Below are positions 47,684-57,939 of a stretch of DNA of 64,000 bases, piece after piece (the first letter of the stretch is position 1; each line of letters begins with the position of its first letter). The stretch comes from Epiperipatus broadwayi. Taxonomy: Eukaryota; Onychophora; Udeonychophora; Euonychophora; Peripatidae. A model generated the notes under the pieces. That model saw nothing but the letters and a program-made list of their open reading frames with translations. It ran no database searches and was not told where the DNA came from. The stretch spans positions 4,366,834 to 4,430,833 of the forward strand of contig JAQFVV010006270.1 of the NCBI GenBank assembly GCA_028023455.1. The letters are read 5' to 3'. Made by a program: the position numbers and the translations under genes.

Positions 47684-47811
47684 AAGTCGATATCTAGTCC
47701 CCCCCCCCCATGTGTCGAATGCGTTGACCAGGAAGTGAACCCAGGTCAGCTGCTTGGAAGGTAGCTATGCTAACCACTAGGCCACCAACGCTTGACAAAG
47801 TAGATATCTAG
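47684..47811 (-). repeat. tRNA-Gly(TCC)-type SINE with poly-G tail and 14-bp target duplication
   Basis: AAGTCGATATCTAG (47684-47697) and AAGTAGATATCTAG (47798-47811) flank it with one mismatch. The minus strand reads GCGTTGGTGGCCTAGTGGTT, AGCATAGCTACCTTCCAAGC and GGGTTCACTTCCTGGTCAAC. The anticodon loop CTTCCAA gives anticodon TCC, and the acceptor arms GCGTTGG and TCAACGC pair. It ends in GACACATG and a G run on the minus strand (47709-47699). Confidence 0.92.
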
Positions 47812-48906
47812 CTATTTTCCATTAGAAGATAAATCAATGGGGAAAAAAAAATCTTCATCGGTAGTGAATGGAGAACTTCAGAAAAAAACTCTACTTAAAG
47901 ACTGTTTTACTTAAATCAATAATTGGTCAATGAAATACAATTATGAAACTCAAGGTTGCTAAAAATATTTTATTATAAAGCAGTTTCTGAAAATCAATCC
48001 TCACTATGCTTATGATATAAACAGAAGAGCAATGGACTAACTTTATGGCTGATTACCCTACTTATTGACACCCTAAAATAGCAACTCCCTTAATTATTAG
48101 GAAAGATGAAAGAAAATGGAAGAAATTTTTTTAAAACTGTCAGTACTGATTATACAGTGAGATCTTAATTTTTTTTTATAAAAAAAAAACAACAAAACAA
48201 ATAACTCACTACGATGAATTTGGATTATTTATTTTTTAACCATCTGAAGCTTACAGAATCACATCTATTAGAAAAGTGTGCAATATATGATTTGTGTTTT
48301 AAAACTGCTAAAGTTATATATCATTGGTTTCAGACTGTTCTTTAATATTCAATATCTAAGACCATTTCGGATTATTTTTATATTTTAATCTATAATTTTA
48401 CACTCCAATTCTTATGATAGATATATCTATATGAAAATCTAATATCGATGTTTAACTGTTTTCAAATTTACCTTTGCTACTTAGAATCACATGCATATCT
48501 TCAACACTATCCTTTCTTCATATATGCCACAATTTTACTTTCTATTTTTCTGGTATTTGTTATTTTCCAAAGACACATTTTCCATTGCAGAAATGTATTA
48601 TCTAGATACATTTTACTTAATATTTTTTTCGATTATTTGTTGTTTTTTTAACAATAAATTTATTGTAAAAAGCATACATCAGAAGCATTTTACAGATACT
48701 TCGTCAACAATGATTACATCACAGTGACATCATATAATAATCAGTAATCGTAATATGTAGATAGCTAAGACAATACCCAAAGATAAGTAAAAAGCCACTC
48801 AAGGCCATAATACAGTAAGAATAATAATAAAGAAAAAAAGTTACATTTTTCATTATATATGCAAATTCATTATAAAATTAGCCTACAATCACAGAAACAT
48901 TATACC
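47812..48906. other. Intronic AT-rich stretch, nothing recognised
   Basis: Short plus-strand frames near 48450-48730 are Phe/Leu-rich and not credible as genes. Confidence 0.5.
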
Positions 48907-49172
48907 AAATACAATTTATCCATTATTTTGAACACTTTTTAGCAAAAACCTTTTATTAAACCTATATTCATGCACAATCTTATGTTTCAACTGTCCTGCA
49001 GTCTTCTTCAGAGAAGATAAAAATATCCAGGAGAATGTGAGAATGTCTCCTGGATATTTTTTATCTTCTCTGAAGAAAAATGCAGAACAGTCGAAATGTA
49101 AGATTGTGCATAAATATAGGTCTATAAAAGGTTTTTGCTAGAAAGTGTTCAAAGTAGTGAATAAATTGTATT
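48907..49172. mobile_element. Near-perfect foldback, about 265 bp
   Basis: Arms 48907-49037 and 49047-49172 are reverse complements with few mismatches, with a loop of about 10 bp. Blocks are ACAATTTAT, GAACACTTT, AGCAAAAACCTTTTAT, GCACAATCTTA, TTCTTCAGAGAAGATAAAAA and ATATCCAGGAGA. Confidence 0.92.
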
Positions 49173-50825
49173 TATATAAGATATTACAACAAAATAAAGG
49201 AAGTAGTGAATTTGGAGACATTATACCACCGCTAATTTTTTTTTCTAAATTTTTTAGCCTAACTATATTTAGATTTAAAATGCACTTATGGCATGGATGA
49301 AAACCTTTATTACATCATCCATCTTTAAAATCAGAAAATGAATGCAGAATTCTCTTTTCCATCTTTATTTGTTGTTTGCCAGATAGAATTTTGATGGAAA
49401 TATTTGACAAAAAGAGAGAGAGAGAGAGAGAAGAGAGACCTGCAATATTGTAGCATCCTCTTAAATTGTCATTACATTTTGGAGATCTGCTTTAAATCGA
49501 ACACGTAGAAGGATCTTTGATTAGATAAAATATTTACTTATTAAACACTGCCTTAATATTTTTCTCGTCTACTATTTATGAATTTTATCAATGAATAAAT
49601 GAGCTGGTGAAAATATTCTATTATAGAAGGTGTTTGGCTTCATAACTTTGTCATCCTTTCTAATAATTTTGAATGAATGTGTAAAAATGGGGAAAACCAT
49701 TACAGTAGAATGTAGATTATCTTGACATCATTTATCACAATTTACATACACATCCTCAAAAATTATGCTAACCAAAAAAAAAAAAAAAAAATGTAAAATA
49801 AAAATAAAAACATTAAAATTCATAAATTTAATACGTTTTATGATATAGTAGCAGCCATTTTTCCTTCTCGGAGGGCTGTACATGATCCTGGTATTAGTAA
49901 ACATTTAATTCTCTACCTTTAATTATCTTTTCAGAAGTTTTATGTGGTACAATATTCAAAGTAATAAAATGTTTTTTAAGAATAAAACTAAAAATTTTAT
50001 AAAATTTAAGAAAATCCGTAAAGTATCTTTCTTAAGTAAAAAAATGAAACTTATTGATTTAATAGTGGCATAAAAATAAACTGTAAAACATTCTTGTATT
50101 GCATTACAAAGTTGAATTTTAAAGAGTTTAACTGCGAATTGGAAATGGGTAATGGCAAATAGGAATGACGGTATAGATTCTGAAATCATTATGGATTTAA
50201 AAACAGCAAAACAACTAGAAAAGCTATACTCTACTGATGAGATTGATACATTTCCATACGCCAAAAAGTTACACACAAAAAAGAAGATCTTCCAAAGTGT
50301 GCTTAATTGTGAAAAAAGTCTGACACTTTGCTATTTATTTTATTTAAAAAAAATAAAGACACAACATGTTTTTTGTTATTTTCATTTTTTGAATTAACAT
50401 GAATATGTGAAAATACATTCAGTAAATATTTATGCAAATGAGCTCCCTCAATTTACTATTAATAACTGTTATTATTTTTTAAAAATTTTGCTCATACTTA
50501 ATCTTAATTTATATATGCATACTATACATATAAAAAGCATCTTATATCTATATGTCCACATTAAAAAGTCTGTGGCTCAGTAAACAGCACATATCCTTTT
50601 ATGATAAAAGCTTATCAACAAAACATGGTTTATTATACTACAGATGTATGATGCAAGGGGAGAGGGAAGCATTGTTGAAACAAAATATAGTTGACTAACT
50701 GTACCTGTGGCTTTATTAGCTTAAAAGAATATAGTATACATGATAAATATATTATTTACATAAAGTAATAATACATGAGTTATCAATAACAGAAAAAAAA
50801 ACTCTTGGGATATATTTTTATAAAC
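49173..50825. other. Intronic stretch with a GA tract and unrecognised frames
   Basis: A GA microsatellite lies at 49411-49437. TACAGTAGAATGTAGATTAT near 49702 resembles the terminus of some Tigger elements, but no matching inverted end was found. Open frames overlap on both strands at 49956-50397 (plus strand: DLKTAKQLEKLYSTDEIDTF). No domain was recognised, and a transposon remnant is possible. Confidence 0.35.
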
Positions 50826-51451
50826 AATATTATAGGTCAATGAGGATTGCCAATTCCTCTACAAGCTTTGTGATAAACTGTCAGAAACCCCTCCCCAAAC
50901 CCCTGACCATTGTTTCGTGCTTTGGCACTCCTCAGAGAGGTGTCAGAGTAGGTTAAGACACTAGATCTAAAAATAACAACCCAAAGCCAAGCACTTATCT
51001 AAAGGTTATCTATTGAGTGGAAAATCAGAAATTTTCAGACATCTATATGTCTTCAAACCCAGCTACCCAACTCAAATAGCTATATGGGACTGATAGACTA
51101 CTAATATATGGTTGACTGAAGATCTGTCGGCCCCATATAGCTATTTGAGTTGGATAACTGGGTTTGAAGACATGTAGATGTCTGAAAATTTAAGATTTTC
51201 CACTCAATAGATAACCTTTAGATAAGTGCTTGGCTTTGGGTTGGTATTTTTAGATCTAGTGTCTGAACCTACCCTGACACCTCTCTGAGGAGTGCCAAAG
51301 CACGAAACCATGGTCAGGGGTTTGGGGAGGGGTTCCTGACAGAGATATTTAAGTGCTGGCTCTGGCTAAGCATTTATCACAAAGCTTGTAGAAGAATTGG
51401 CAATCCTCATTGTTTATGATCTATGATTCTTATTTTGAATATTATAGGTCA
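50826..51451. mobile_element. Family F5 giant foldback with perfect 14-bp flanking repeat
   Basis: AATATTATAGGTCA occurs exactly at 50826-50839 and 51438-51451 and so looks like a target-site duplication. Between them, left arm (50840-51085) and right arm (51135-51415) are near-perfect inverted copies. They share GAGGATTGCCAATTCC, CAAGCTTTGTGATAAA, CACTCCTCAGAGAGGTGTCA, AGATCTAAAAATA and CTCAATAG. The loop is short and asymmetric. No coding frame is present. Half copies lie at 13547-13774 and 13830-14142. Confidence 0.9.
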
Positions 51452-51849
51452 TTTGTAACTGCTTTTGATAACTCATGCATTATTATTTCACATATATATT
51501 CTTTAGATATATTTTAATTATCAACTACATTACATTGTTTTACTTCATTAATGTGAGCAAAGCTGATCCACAGCTTTACTTGCATTAGAATAATAATAAT
51601 AAACGTGTAAAGAATATAATGCAGTTGATAATTAAAATATACTTCTAATTTATATATATAAGGACATATTCTGAGCAGTAACAAATTTTTAATGTCTTTT
51701 TATCTAAATTCCATTTTTGATTTAGTGCATAGTGACCTCAATTTAGTTCTCAAGTAAAAGAAAAATAAATTTTTAGCTGATTTTAAATCAAATTGAAATT
51801 TAATTTACATTTGTTTAAAATACTCATATAATTTAACAAAGTAATGCAA
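51452..51849. other. Intronic AT-rich stretch with a small inverted pair
   Basis: CATATATATTCTTTAGATAT followed by TTTAATTATCAACT near 51493 is roughly inverted near 51610-51645 (AGTTGATAATTAAAATATAC), giving a weak hairpin around GCAAAGCTGATCCACAGC. Confidence 0.4.
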
Positions 51850-52080
51850 ACAGTCCTTAAATATCTCATCGCAGAACAAAAACCTCTCTAATAGTCTATC
51901 AGTATCTCCACCATAGGGGAACAGTGACAGAATCCATTCTTCACTTGGTTTTCCAATTTCCAAATGGTAAGACTTTTAGCAGTTTTCCATGATACCCATT
52001 TTCTAACCAACATTAGATAGTTAGTTATGGGTATGCTATTTGAAAGAAAAGTCCTCAGCTTGACTGGAACCACAATTAAA
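51850..52080 (-). pseudogene. Unidentified coding-like fragment
   Basis: The minus strand has a frame reading PVKLRTFLSNSIPITNYLML and RKWVSWKTAKSLTIWKLEN. It is GC-richer and more protein-like than the surrounding intron. The family was not recognised. It is probably an old transposon frame. Confidence 0.3.
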
Positions 52081-52449
52081 TTTTAAGTTTATCCTGGCCA
52101 TAGTGGATAAATCTGCTACCAGTACACCTCAAGACTTTTAAATAAGAAAAGTGAGACATTTTTAAAAATGTAGAATTAAGATGTCATATTCGTGAGCAAG
52201 TTATAAACAAGATTAATTTGAAAATTTAAATGTTCATCTTTAATTTAAAGCATAAATAGTATAAAACTTTTGAAGCTACAATTTGACAGTGTAAACTATA
52301 ATAATACAAAAAACAAAAAAAAACATTTAATAAAATAATTCAAAATTTTTGTATTTTATTATGTTCTTTGTAAACAAACAAACAAAAAAAAGACTTAAAT
52401 ATCTTTTAATAATAAAATTGCAAAATTGTTGAAAAATATCTTTACTGGT
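52081..52449. other. Intronic AT-rich stretch, nothing recognised
   Basis: No element was recognised. Confidence 0.45.
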
Positions 52450-52815
52450 AATTTTTTTCCCCAAATGTAAAATTGATTGTTGTATTATATTCACACACAC
52501 ACACATATGCAATAAAACGGAAAAAGAGGAACTTCTGTGAGTTGTCAAATATGAATGTGTAAATCCATTTATTCTCTTAGCCTTAAAATTTATTAAGACT
52601 TGGTTTTCTGATAAATCTGGAATTAGCTAAGCCAATTTTTTTCCCCAAATGTAAAATTGATTGTTGTATTATATTCACACACACACACATGCAATAAAAC
52701 GGAAAAAGGGGAACTTCTGTGAGTTGTCAAATATGAATGTGTAAATCCATTTATTCTCTTAGCCTTAAAATTTATTAAGACTTGGTTTTCTGATAAATCT
52801 GGAATTAGCTAAGCC
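52450..52815 (+). repeat. Recent tandem duplication, two units of about 183 bp
   Basis: Unit 1 is 52450-52633 and unit 2 is 52634-52815. They are nearly identical from AATTTTTTTCCCCAAATG to GGAATTAGCTAAGCC. The visible differences are a two-base change in the CA tract and about one substitution, so the duplication is recent. Confidence 0.95.
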
Positions 52816-53194
52816 AGACGTAAATGCAGAAGTTATTAATTTGAATGTATAATCAAACATACATAGATAAAAGAATCTTGTAAATTATAAATAGAAGCCA
52901 ATTAATTGCAAATATAATAAACACAGTGTTCATCAGATATGTTGATAGATAGGAACCACACCAACTTCCATGAACTGCCAAATAGATGTATATCCCTGAA
53001 TTGGATGTTTTTGTTTTTAAAATATATATATATAACATTTATTTAATTTTACTAGTGTTACTACTATTTTAAATAATACAGAAACTTATTTACAGGTAAA
53101 CCAGGTTTAAGTTGTGGACGCAAACCATACGACTTACTAAATTAAATAAATTTTCTACAGTACAGGCTTTTTCATACCTGCACTTCTATATGTA
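52816..53194. other. Intronic AT-rich stretch, nothing recognised
   Basis: No element was recognised. Confidence 0.45.
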
Positions 53195-53355
53195 ATATAT
53201 AGGGGGTTTGCACTCAGACTTTCACACAACCCTCAACTATCCGTGCTATCTCATACCGCTGATACACTTGATCACACACGTCAAAAAGACTAATAATCAC
53301 CATTGTATGTATTTCGTGCTAAACCAGCACTCGTCAGTTGGTCCAGATAAAATAA
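53195..53355 (-). repeat. Family F2 copy, minus strand
   Basis: Shows CAGACTTTCACACAACCCTC, TGCTATCTCATACCGCTGAT, ACACTTGATCACACACGTCA, ATTTCGTGCTAAACCAGCAC and CAGTTGGTCCAGAT, the inverse of the F2 3' half. Confidence 0.85.
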
Positions 53356-53490
53356 TTTAAAAGTGTCCTTATAAACCACAACTAGAAAACGTAATGAGAT
53401 GTAATACTTTAATAAAGGTTTACAAGTAAAAGTAATCTGTCTTATTACTTGTGAAGATTTGCTCTTGCTTAATTACGTTCAGATGAAGAA

Positions 53491-53676
53491 ATACACCAAA
53501 TACATTAATTCAATATTAAATCACTAGCTAACGTCAAATTAAAAATTCAATACCCAATAGTTTTCCTGCCAAGACCAAATGTACATGAGAAATCTGTCTT
53601 GGCAGGAAAATCACTATAGTAAATTTTCAATTTGATGTTATCTAGTGATTTAATTTTGAATTGGTGTATTTGGTTT
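53491..53676. repeat. Foldback element of about 185 bp
   Basis: Left arm 53491-53580 and right arm 53598-53676 are inverted. They share ACACCAAATAC, AATTCAATATTAAATCACTAG, ATTTTCCTGCCAAGAC and their complements. The loop is about 20 bp. Confidence 0.85.
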
Positions 53677-53884
53677 ATTACATAGATTAATTTTGAGATT
53701 TTAGATAAAAATTATATATATATGAAAATAGTAAACAAATCAGGTTTTCCAAATAGTTAATAAGTGAAGTATTTGTATTTAGATAAGAGAACAACCTAAT
53801 AACTATATATTAAATCTTTATTTAAACAAATCACATGATAACAAAAAATAATAATTTCAATTAATATTGTAAAATTATTAAATT

Positions 53885-54135
53885 AGAATACAATGGAATG
53901 GACGATTGAATAGTTGGTAAGGTGAGAAGATTGAAGCCTGTCTAGTAAAGTTTGAGGAATTGCTATCTTAATATAAACCGAGTACTGATTGTATATATGT
54001 GTGGGAGATTATGATCTGGCCCAATTGATGAATGCTGGTTCTGCACGCATGTGTATGGTCACGTGCATTGGTTACTTGAGATAGGGTGGAGGCTGAATAG
54101 ACTGAAAAATTCCGAGTTCAAATCCCTTTATTTAA
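53885..54135 (+). repeat. Family F2 diverged copy
   Basis: Contains GAATGGACGATTGAATAGTT, GATTGAAGCCTGTCTAGTAA, GCTATCTTAATATAAACCGA, TGATCTGGCCCAATTGATGA and GAGTTCAAATCCCTTTAT, in the order of the 39500 copy, with several internal deletions. Confidence 0.8.
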
Positions 54136-54821
54136 ATATATAAATTGTGATCGTTTGGTTAATAAAATGCATAATAAAAACAATAACAATGAAGTGAATT
54201 TGGATATTAAAGGGAGCAAGGTATTCCATTACCTATCTATCCAAAGAAATCACTCTAATTTGTTAAAAAGTTCACTTATTGAAATCAATGATGATCAAAA
54301 AGGATCAAATTAGCAATTAAATGGAATACTTCATTGCCCATTACCCCAATCTGTATTTTGGTAGAAAACAACATATTTATACACATATATAATATTTATA
54401 AAGTTTATTTACAAAAATTATTAGATATTTATTTATCTAATAGTGAACTGTTCATATATAACAAATATTACGCAAGTTTGCTAAACATAGATACTTTTAA
54501 CAACAGGTTCTAGTGAACTGAAGCAAATCAACTGAATGGTACCACACATCTATCTTAATGAAAAACAAATGAGAAGAATCAAAATATATAAAATATAACT
54601 TTAAATGATGGTTTCAGGCAGAACTCTTTCTACTGTTAAAACAGTTCAAAAGATAAATCAGCTAAGCATGGCATCCTTCATCACAAGTTCAAATCTACTA
54701 AGTGTCTTTATATTTAAATATAACAAATAATAAAAATCATATACAACAGCTACACAAATATATACTTTAAATGATCAAATTTCAATGGAAAATAATCAAT
54801 TTAAAACAAAAGACAATTCAC
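54136..54821. other. Intronic AT-rich stretch, nothing recognised
   Basis: No element was recognised. Confidence 0.45.
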
Positions 54822-56701
54822 TATAAATAAAAATATTATTTAATACATCAATTCAAGCTTTCATTCCCTTAATGGAATCTTTTCAAAATGTTTCTTTTTT
54901 ACACAATCACATGTGATGTGATGTGATGTATTATGGCTTCTCCTTAAACGAAGTCAAGAATATCTCAGCAATTATGCCCAGATAAACCTGTTAGCCACTT
55001 TCTTTTACATTCCCCACTCTAAATTTACCCATAATCTACTCTATCCCATTTCCACAACATAATTTTTGTCAACTCTATAACCTTTATATCTAAATCCCCC
55101 TTATCTTTTCCCAAACCCAGCATAAAAACCAATAATTCACTTTCTGTATAATCACTCTTTTCATATTTATTTTTCCACAACTTCATTATATGTACCCTTT
55201 CTGTTTTCAAACATTTACATTCAATTAACAAATGCCTAATATTTTCAATTCCTTCCTTACATAATTTACAAAATAAATCACCCATATTTTTCCATTTACA
55301 TGTATATTCTTTTGTAGCTAAAGATCCCGTTCGAGACTTAAACAATAAGCACACCTAATATTCTGTTTATTTCTATATATATTTAAACTCTTTTTACTCT
55401 CCATACTATTTCTCCATCTCTCTAACTCCCTAGTCTTTATTAATAAATTTATTCTTTTATCCCATTCCTTACTACTATAACACTCAATAATCCTCTTAAC
55501 ACAATCATCCCATCTTTTGCACAAATATACTGATATAAATTCTTTATCCAAATCTTTTGCATAGCGCATTACCTTTCTCACCCATCTTGTTACCTGCCCT
55601 TTACTCATAACCCAATTAAATACTATTTTAGCTATTCTTTTATTATCCATAAACTGCAATCTACCAAACATTTTCATTTTACTTTTTGCATCTCTCATAT
55701 AAAAACTTGACCATCCCATTTCTCCTTGAATTGCCTCCCTTGCTGTCCATACTTCTGCATCCAATGCATGTCTTCCTACTTCCCTTTGAGCTTTTTCTAA
55801 ATAATCTAATATCTTTTTACTAACATATAATGCATCATTACCATATGTTAACCCTGCTACTGCAACTCCTTTCCATATAATTCTAGCTACATCATATTTA
55901 TTATATGAAAATACTGTTAATTTCTTTATCAATCCCTTTCTTTTCTTTGCTTCATTTATCAATTTTTTCTCCCATTCATCCAAATAATTTTTCTGATTAC
56001 TTAAAATAATTCCCAAATAACTATATCTATTCACCACACTTAACTTAATATCTCCCAATAAAAATTCTACATCTTCTCTTTCCTCAGTATTAACCATCAT
56101 TATATTTGATTTTTCTTCACTAAATTTAATCCCCATCTCTTTACCCACCCTTGCACATGTCCTCAACATAACTTCCATATCTTCTCTTTTTTCTGCACAC
56201 AAAAATATATCATCTGCAAAAAAAAGACCTGACAAAATATATACTCCCTTACTACCTATTAACGGTATCTCTATCCCTCTTCCTAATCTTTCTATTGCTC
56301 TTTCCATTTCACTCAAATACAACACAAACAAAATAGGTGACATAGGTCATCCTTGCCTTAGTCCCACACCAATTATCCTATAGCAACCCCCTAACGGACA
56401 TTATTTGAATTACATTACAATAAATACAATTACTAAAATACATACATTAAATATAATTAGCAAAATACATATATGTACATAAAAATGATTAAACTTATTA
56501 CAATCCTTTTTTACTTTCTCATAATATATATGTACATATATGTGTTTTACTAATTATATTTATTGTAATGTAAATAATGTCCATTGGGGAAAGTTGCTGT
56601 AGGGTAATTGGTCATGTGATTGTGCAAAAAAGAAACATCTTGAAAAGCTTCCATTAAGGAATGAAAGCCGGATTGCTGGATTAAATAATTTTTCTTTATA
56701 G
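54822..56701. mobile_element. Foldback element split by a LINE insertion
   Basis: Outer arms 54822-54912 and 56611-56701 are inverted copies (AAGCTTTCATTCC, TTAATGGAA, ATGTTTCTTTTTT and CACAATCACATG). Inner arms 56369-56475 and 56505-56610 are also inverted (CCAATTA, CTATAGCAAC and GGACATTATTT). In the right arm the two parts are contiguous (GTCATGTGATTG next to GGTAATTG). In the left arm they are separated by the LINE at 54913-56368. So the foldback came first and the LINE landed in its left arm. Confidence 0.8.
54913..56368 (-). pseudogene. 5'-truncated LINE copy 1, reverse transcriptase and C-terminal knuckle
   Basis: The minus strand begins at GVGLRQG, has a stop (TGA) where a Cys would be expected, then continues PMSPILFVLYLSEMERAIER. 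The catalytic block FADDIFLCAEKRED (the [FY]-A-D-D box) follows, then KFSEEKSNIMMVN, YSYLGIILSNQKNYLDEWEK and a long C-terminal region with EMGWSSFYMRDAKSKMKMFG. The C-terminus has CKLCKEGIENIRHLLIEC, a CX2C-HX4C knuckle. The frame is broken near 55318-55354 by a deletion of about 31 bp relative to copy 2. The 3' end is AT-poor and closes with a short (ACATC)n tail (54929-54912 on the minus strand). The endonuclease domain is absent. The clade is not assigned. Confidence 0.9.
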
Positions 56702-56750
56702 TAAGTTGACTATTTCAATTTTCTTTTAAATTATTTTTAATTTTACATAA

Positions 56751-56952
56751 ATATATATATAAATTAGTAATAATTACACATAAAAAGTCTTTTTTAGAAC
56801 ATGGTTGGATGCTCTTTTCAAATGTTAAGCATCTATTTTAACATTAACCAATTGGTTAACGTTAAAATAGATGCTTAACATTTGAAAAGGGCACGAGACC
56901 ATGCAACTAAAAAGGTTTTTTATATGTAATTATTATTAATATATATATATAT
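56751..56952. repeat. Near-perfect palindrome without loop
   Basis: Centre TAACCAATTGGTTA at 56845-56858. Arms of about 95 bp extend to TA-rich ends. They share AATAATTACA, TTTTTTAG, GCATCTATTTTAAC and CAAATGTTAAGC. There is practically no loop, so it can extrude as a cruciform. Confidence 0.92.
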
Positions 56953-57257
56953 GTAGCTGTTATATATATTTATTATTTGTTATAATTTATATAGAGCATA
57001 ATGGATTTCTTTAATTTCCATTTTTAATAACATTTAAATATATATATGTTTGTGTGTTAATTTAGAAATAAAATTTAAAATATCTAAACATTGAACGAGC
57101 TAAAGCTTTTTTTTTTTTTTGTTCTTTAAAAACTTAAATATATATTTATAAACAAGTCTTTAGTAAAGAAGAAATTCTCCTTTAAGAGAACTTGAAAGCT
57201 GAATCTATTCTATTAAACTATAGTGGAGTACTATTGAGATTTTTAATCATTTCTTAC
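56953..57257. other. Intron start region
   Basis: AT-rich intron next to the donor at 57257. Nothing else was recognised. Confidence 0.45.
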
Positions 57258-57394
57258 CTTATTCTATAATGCACTTTCATGTGTTCCCTTAGTAATGAGG
57301 TTTTATTGAATTCTTGAGTACACTGCTTACAAGCAAAGATTTTGTTGCCAGATTCTTCTTCACGATGCTCTAACATGTGTTTATCAAGCTGGCT
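57258..57394 (-). CDS. ZNF236: Zinc-finger gene, upstream exon with one and a half fingers
   Basis: This 137-nt exon reads SQLDKHMLEHREEESGNKI, the helix half of a C2H2 finger whose Cys pair must lie in the preceding exon. A complete finger with CKQCTQEF, NKTSLLREH and MKVH follows, ending YRIR. The acceptor is TATTTAACCCAG before 57394 (phase 0) and the donor is AATAAG/GTAAGAAA at 57258 (phase 2). With the 128-nt and 4160-nt exons the total is 4425 nt, exactly divisible by three, which supports all three boundaries. The preceding exons were not found up to 64000. Confidence 0.85.
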
Positions 57395-57504
57395 CTGGGT
57401 TAAATATAAAATGTGGATGTGTGCATATATATATAAAAAATAAGTGCAAAAATTTCTCAATTATAATAATTACAAAAATATTAAAATATATATAAAAAGA
57501 TTTC
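57395..57504. other. Upstream intron, start
   Basis: Pyrimidine-poor AT-rich sequence just before the acceptor. A short TA run lies near 57428-57435. Confidence 0.4.
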
Positions 57505-57870
57505 ACACAATCACCATTTCCTATGCTTACACAAGCTGTGAAAATAGTGACCAACTCTCCATACAGTAGTGCCACCCAGTGCAAGCCATAGTAATCCATG
57601 GATACAAGAAAGTTTACGCATAAAATCCCTATCTGGTGCCTACTTATCCAATATCCCAAGACTATTTAATAGCTTGTGGCTTTCATCAGTGAGGAGCCTT
57701 GGATCAGAGAGCACTGTACCTAGAATTTGTGATCTAATACAACCCTTCAGCAGCCATCTTTTATCTTTTTAGTTAGAATCTAAAGCTACGAGTCCAAAAT
57801 GAAATAGATGTTTTCAATCCAAGGTCATTCACTTGTAGAGTCATATAGATCTGAACCGAGTTCAATATCC
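57505..57870 (+). repeat. Family F4, single-arm copy
   Basis: Contains ACAATCACCATTTCCTATGC, CAACTCTCCATACAGTAGTG, GCCATAGTAATCCATGGATA, GGTGCCTACTTATCCAATAT, CAGTGAGGAGCCTTGGATCA and GTTTTCAATCCAAGGTCATT. It ends in CTGAACCGAGTTCAATATCC, like the 40255 copy. Confidence 0.85.
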
Positions 57871-57939
57871 ATACATTTTGTTGTCTTTGATTCTTTAATA
57901 ACCATAATCACCATCATCCCATTGGTAGGAATGGTGTTC

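Larger units (their letters stand above)
37304..57257 (-). other. 20-kb intron of the zinc-finger gene
   Basis: Donor GTAAGAAATG is at 57257 and acceptor TTTAAG at 37304. The phase-2 upstream exon end (AG) and the single leading base (G) of the next exon fit together as Arg. It contains the SINEs at 38.7, 39.3, 46.9 and 47.7 kb, foldback families F2, F4 and F5, a LINE copy at 54.9-56.4 kb and the candidate regulatory block at 45.4-45.6 kb. That exons at 57.3 and 37.3 kb belong to one gene rests on frame, finger continuity and strand. Confidence 0.8.

Noticed and set aside
49702-50397. Complete Tigger element starting TACAGTAGAATGTAGATTAT
   Set aside because: Only one end resembles a Tigger terminus. 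No inverted partner or transposase motif was found.
57569-57772. Plus-strand frame with SNIPRLFNSLWLSSVRSLGSES
   Set aside because: Translation of repeat family F4. The same peptide-like text arises at 2248-2487 from another copy.
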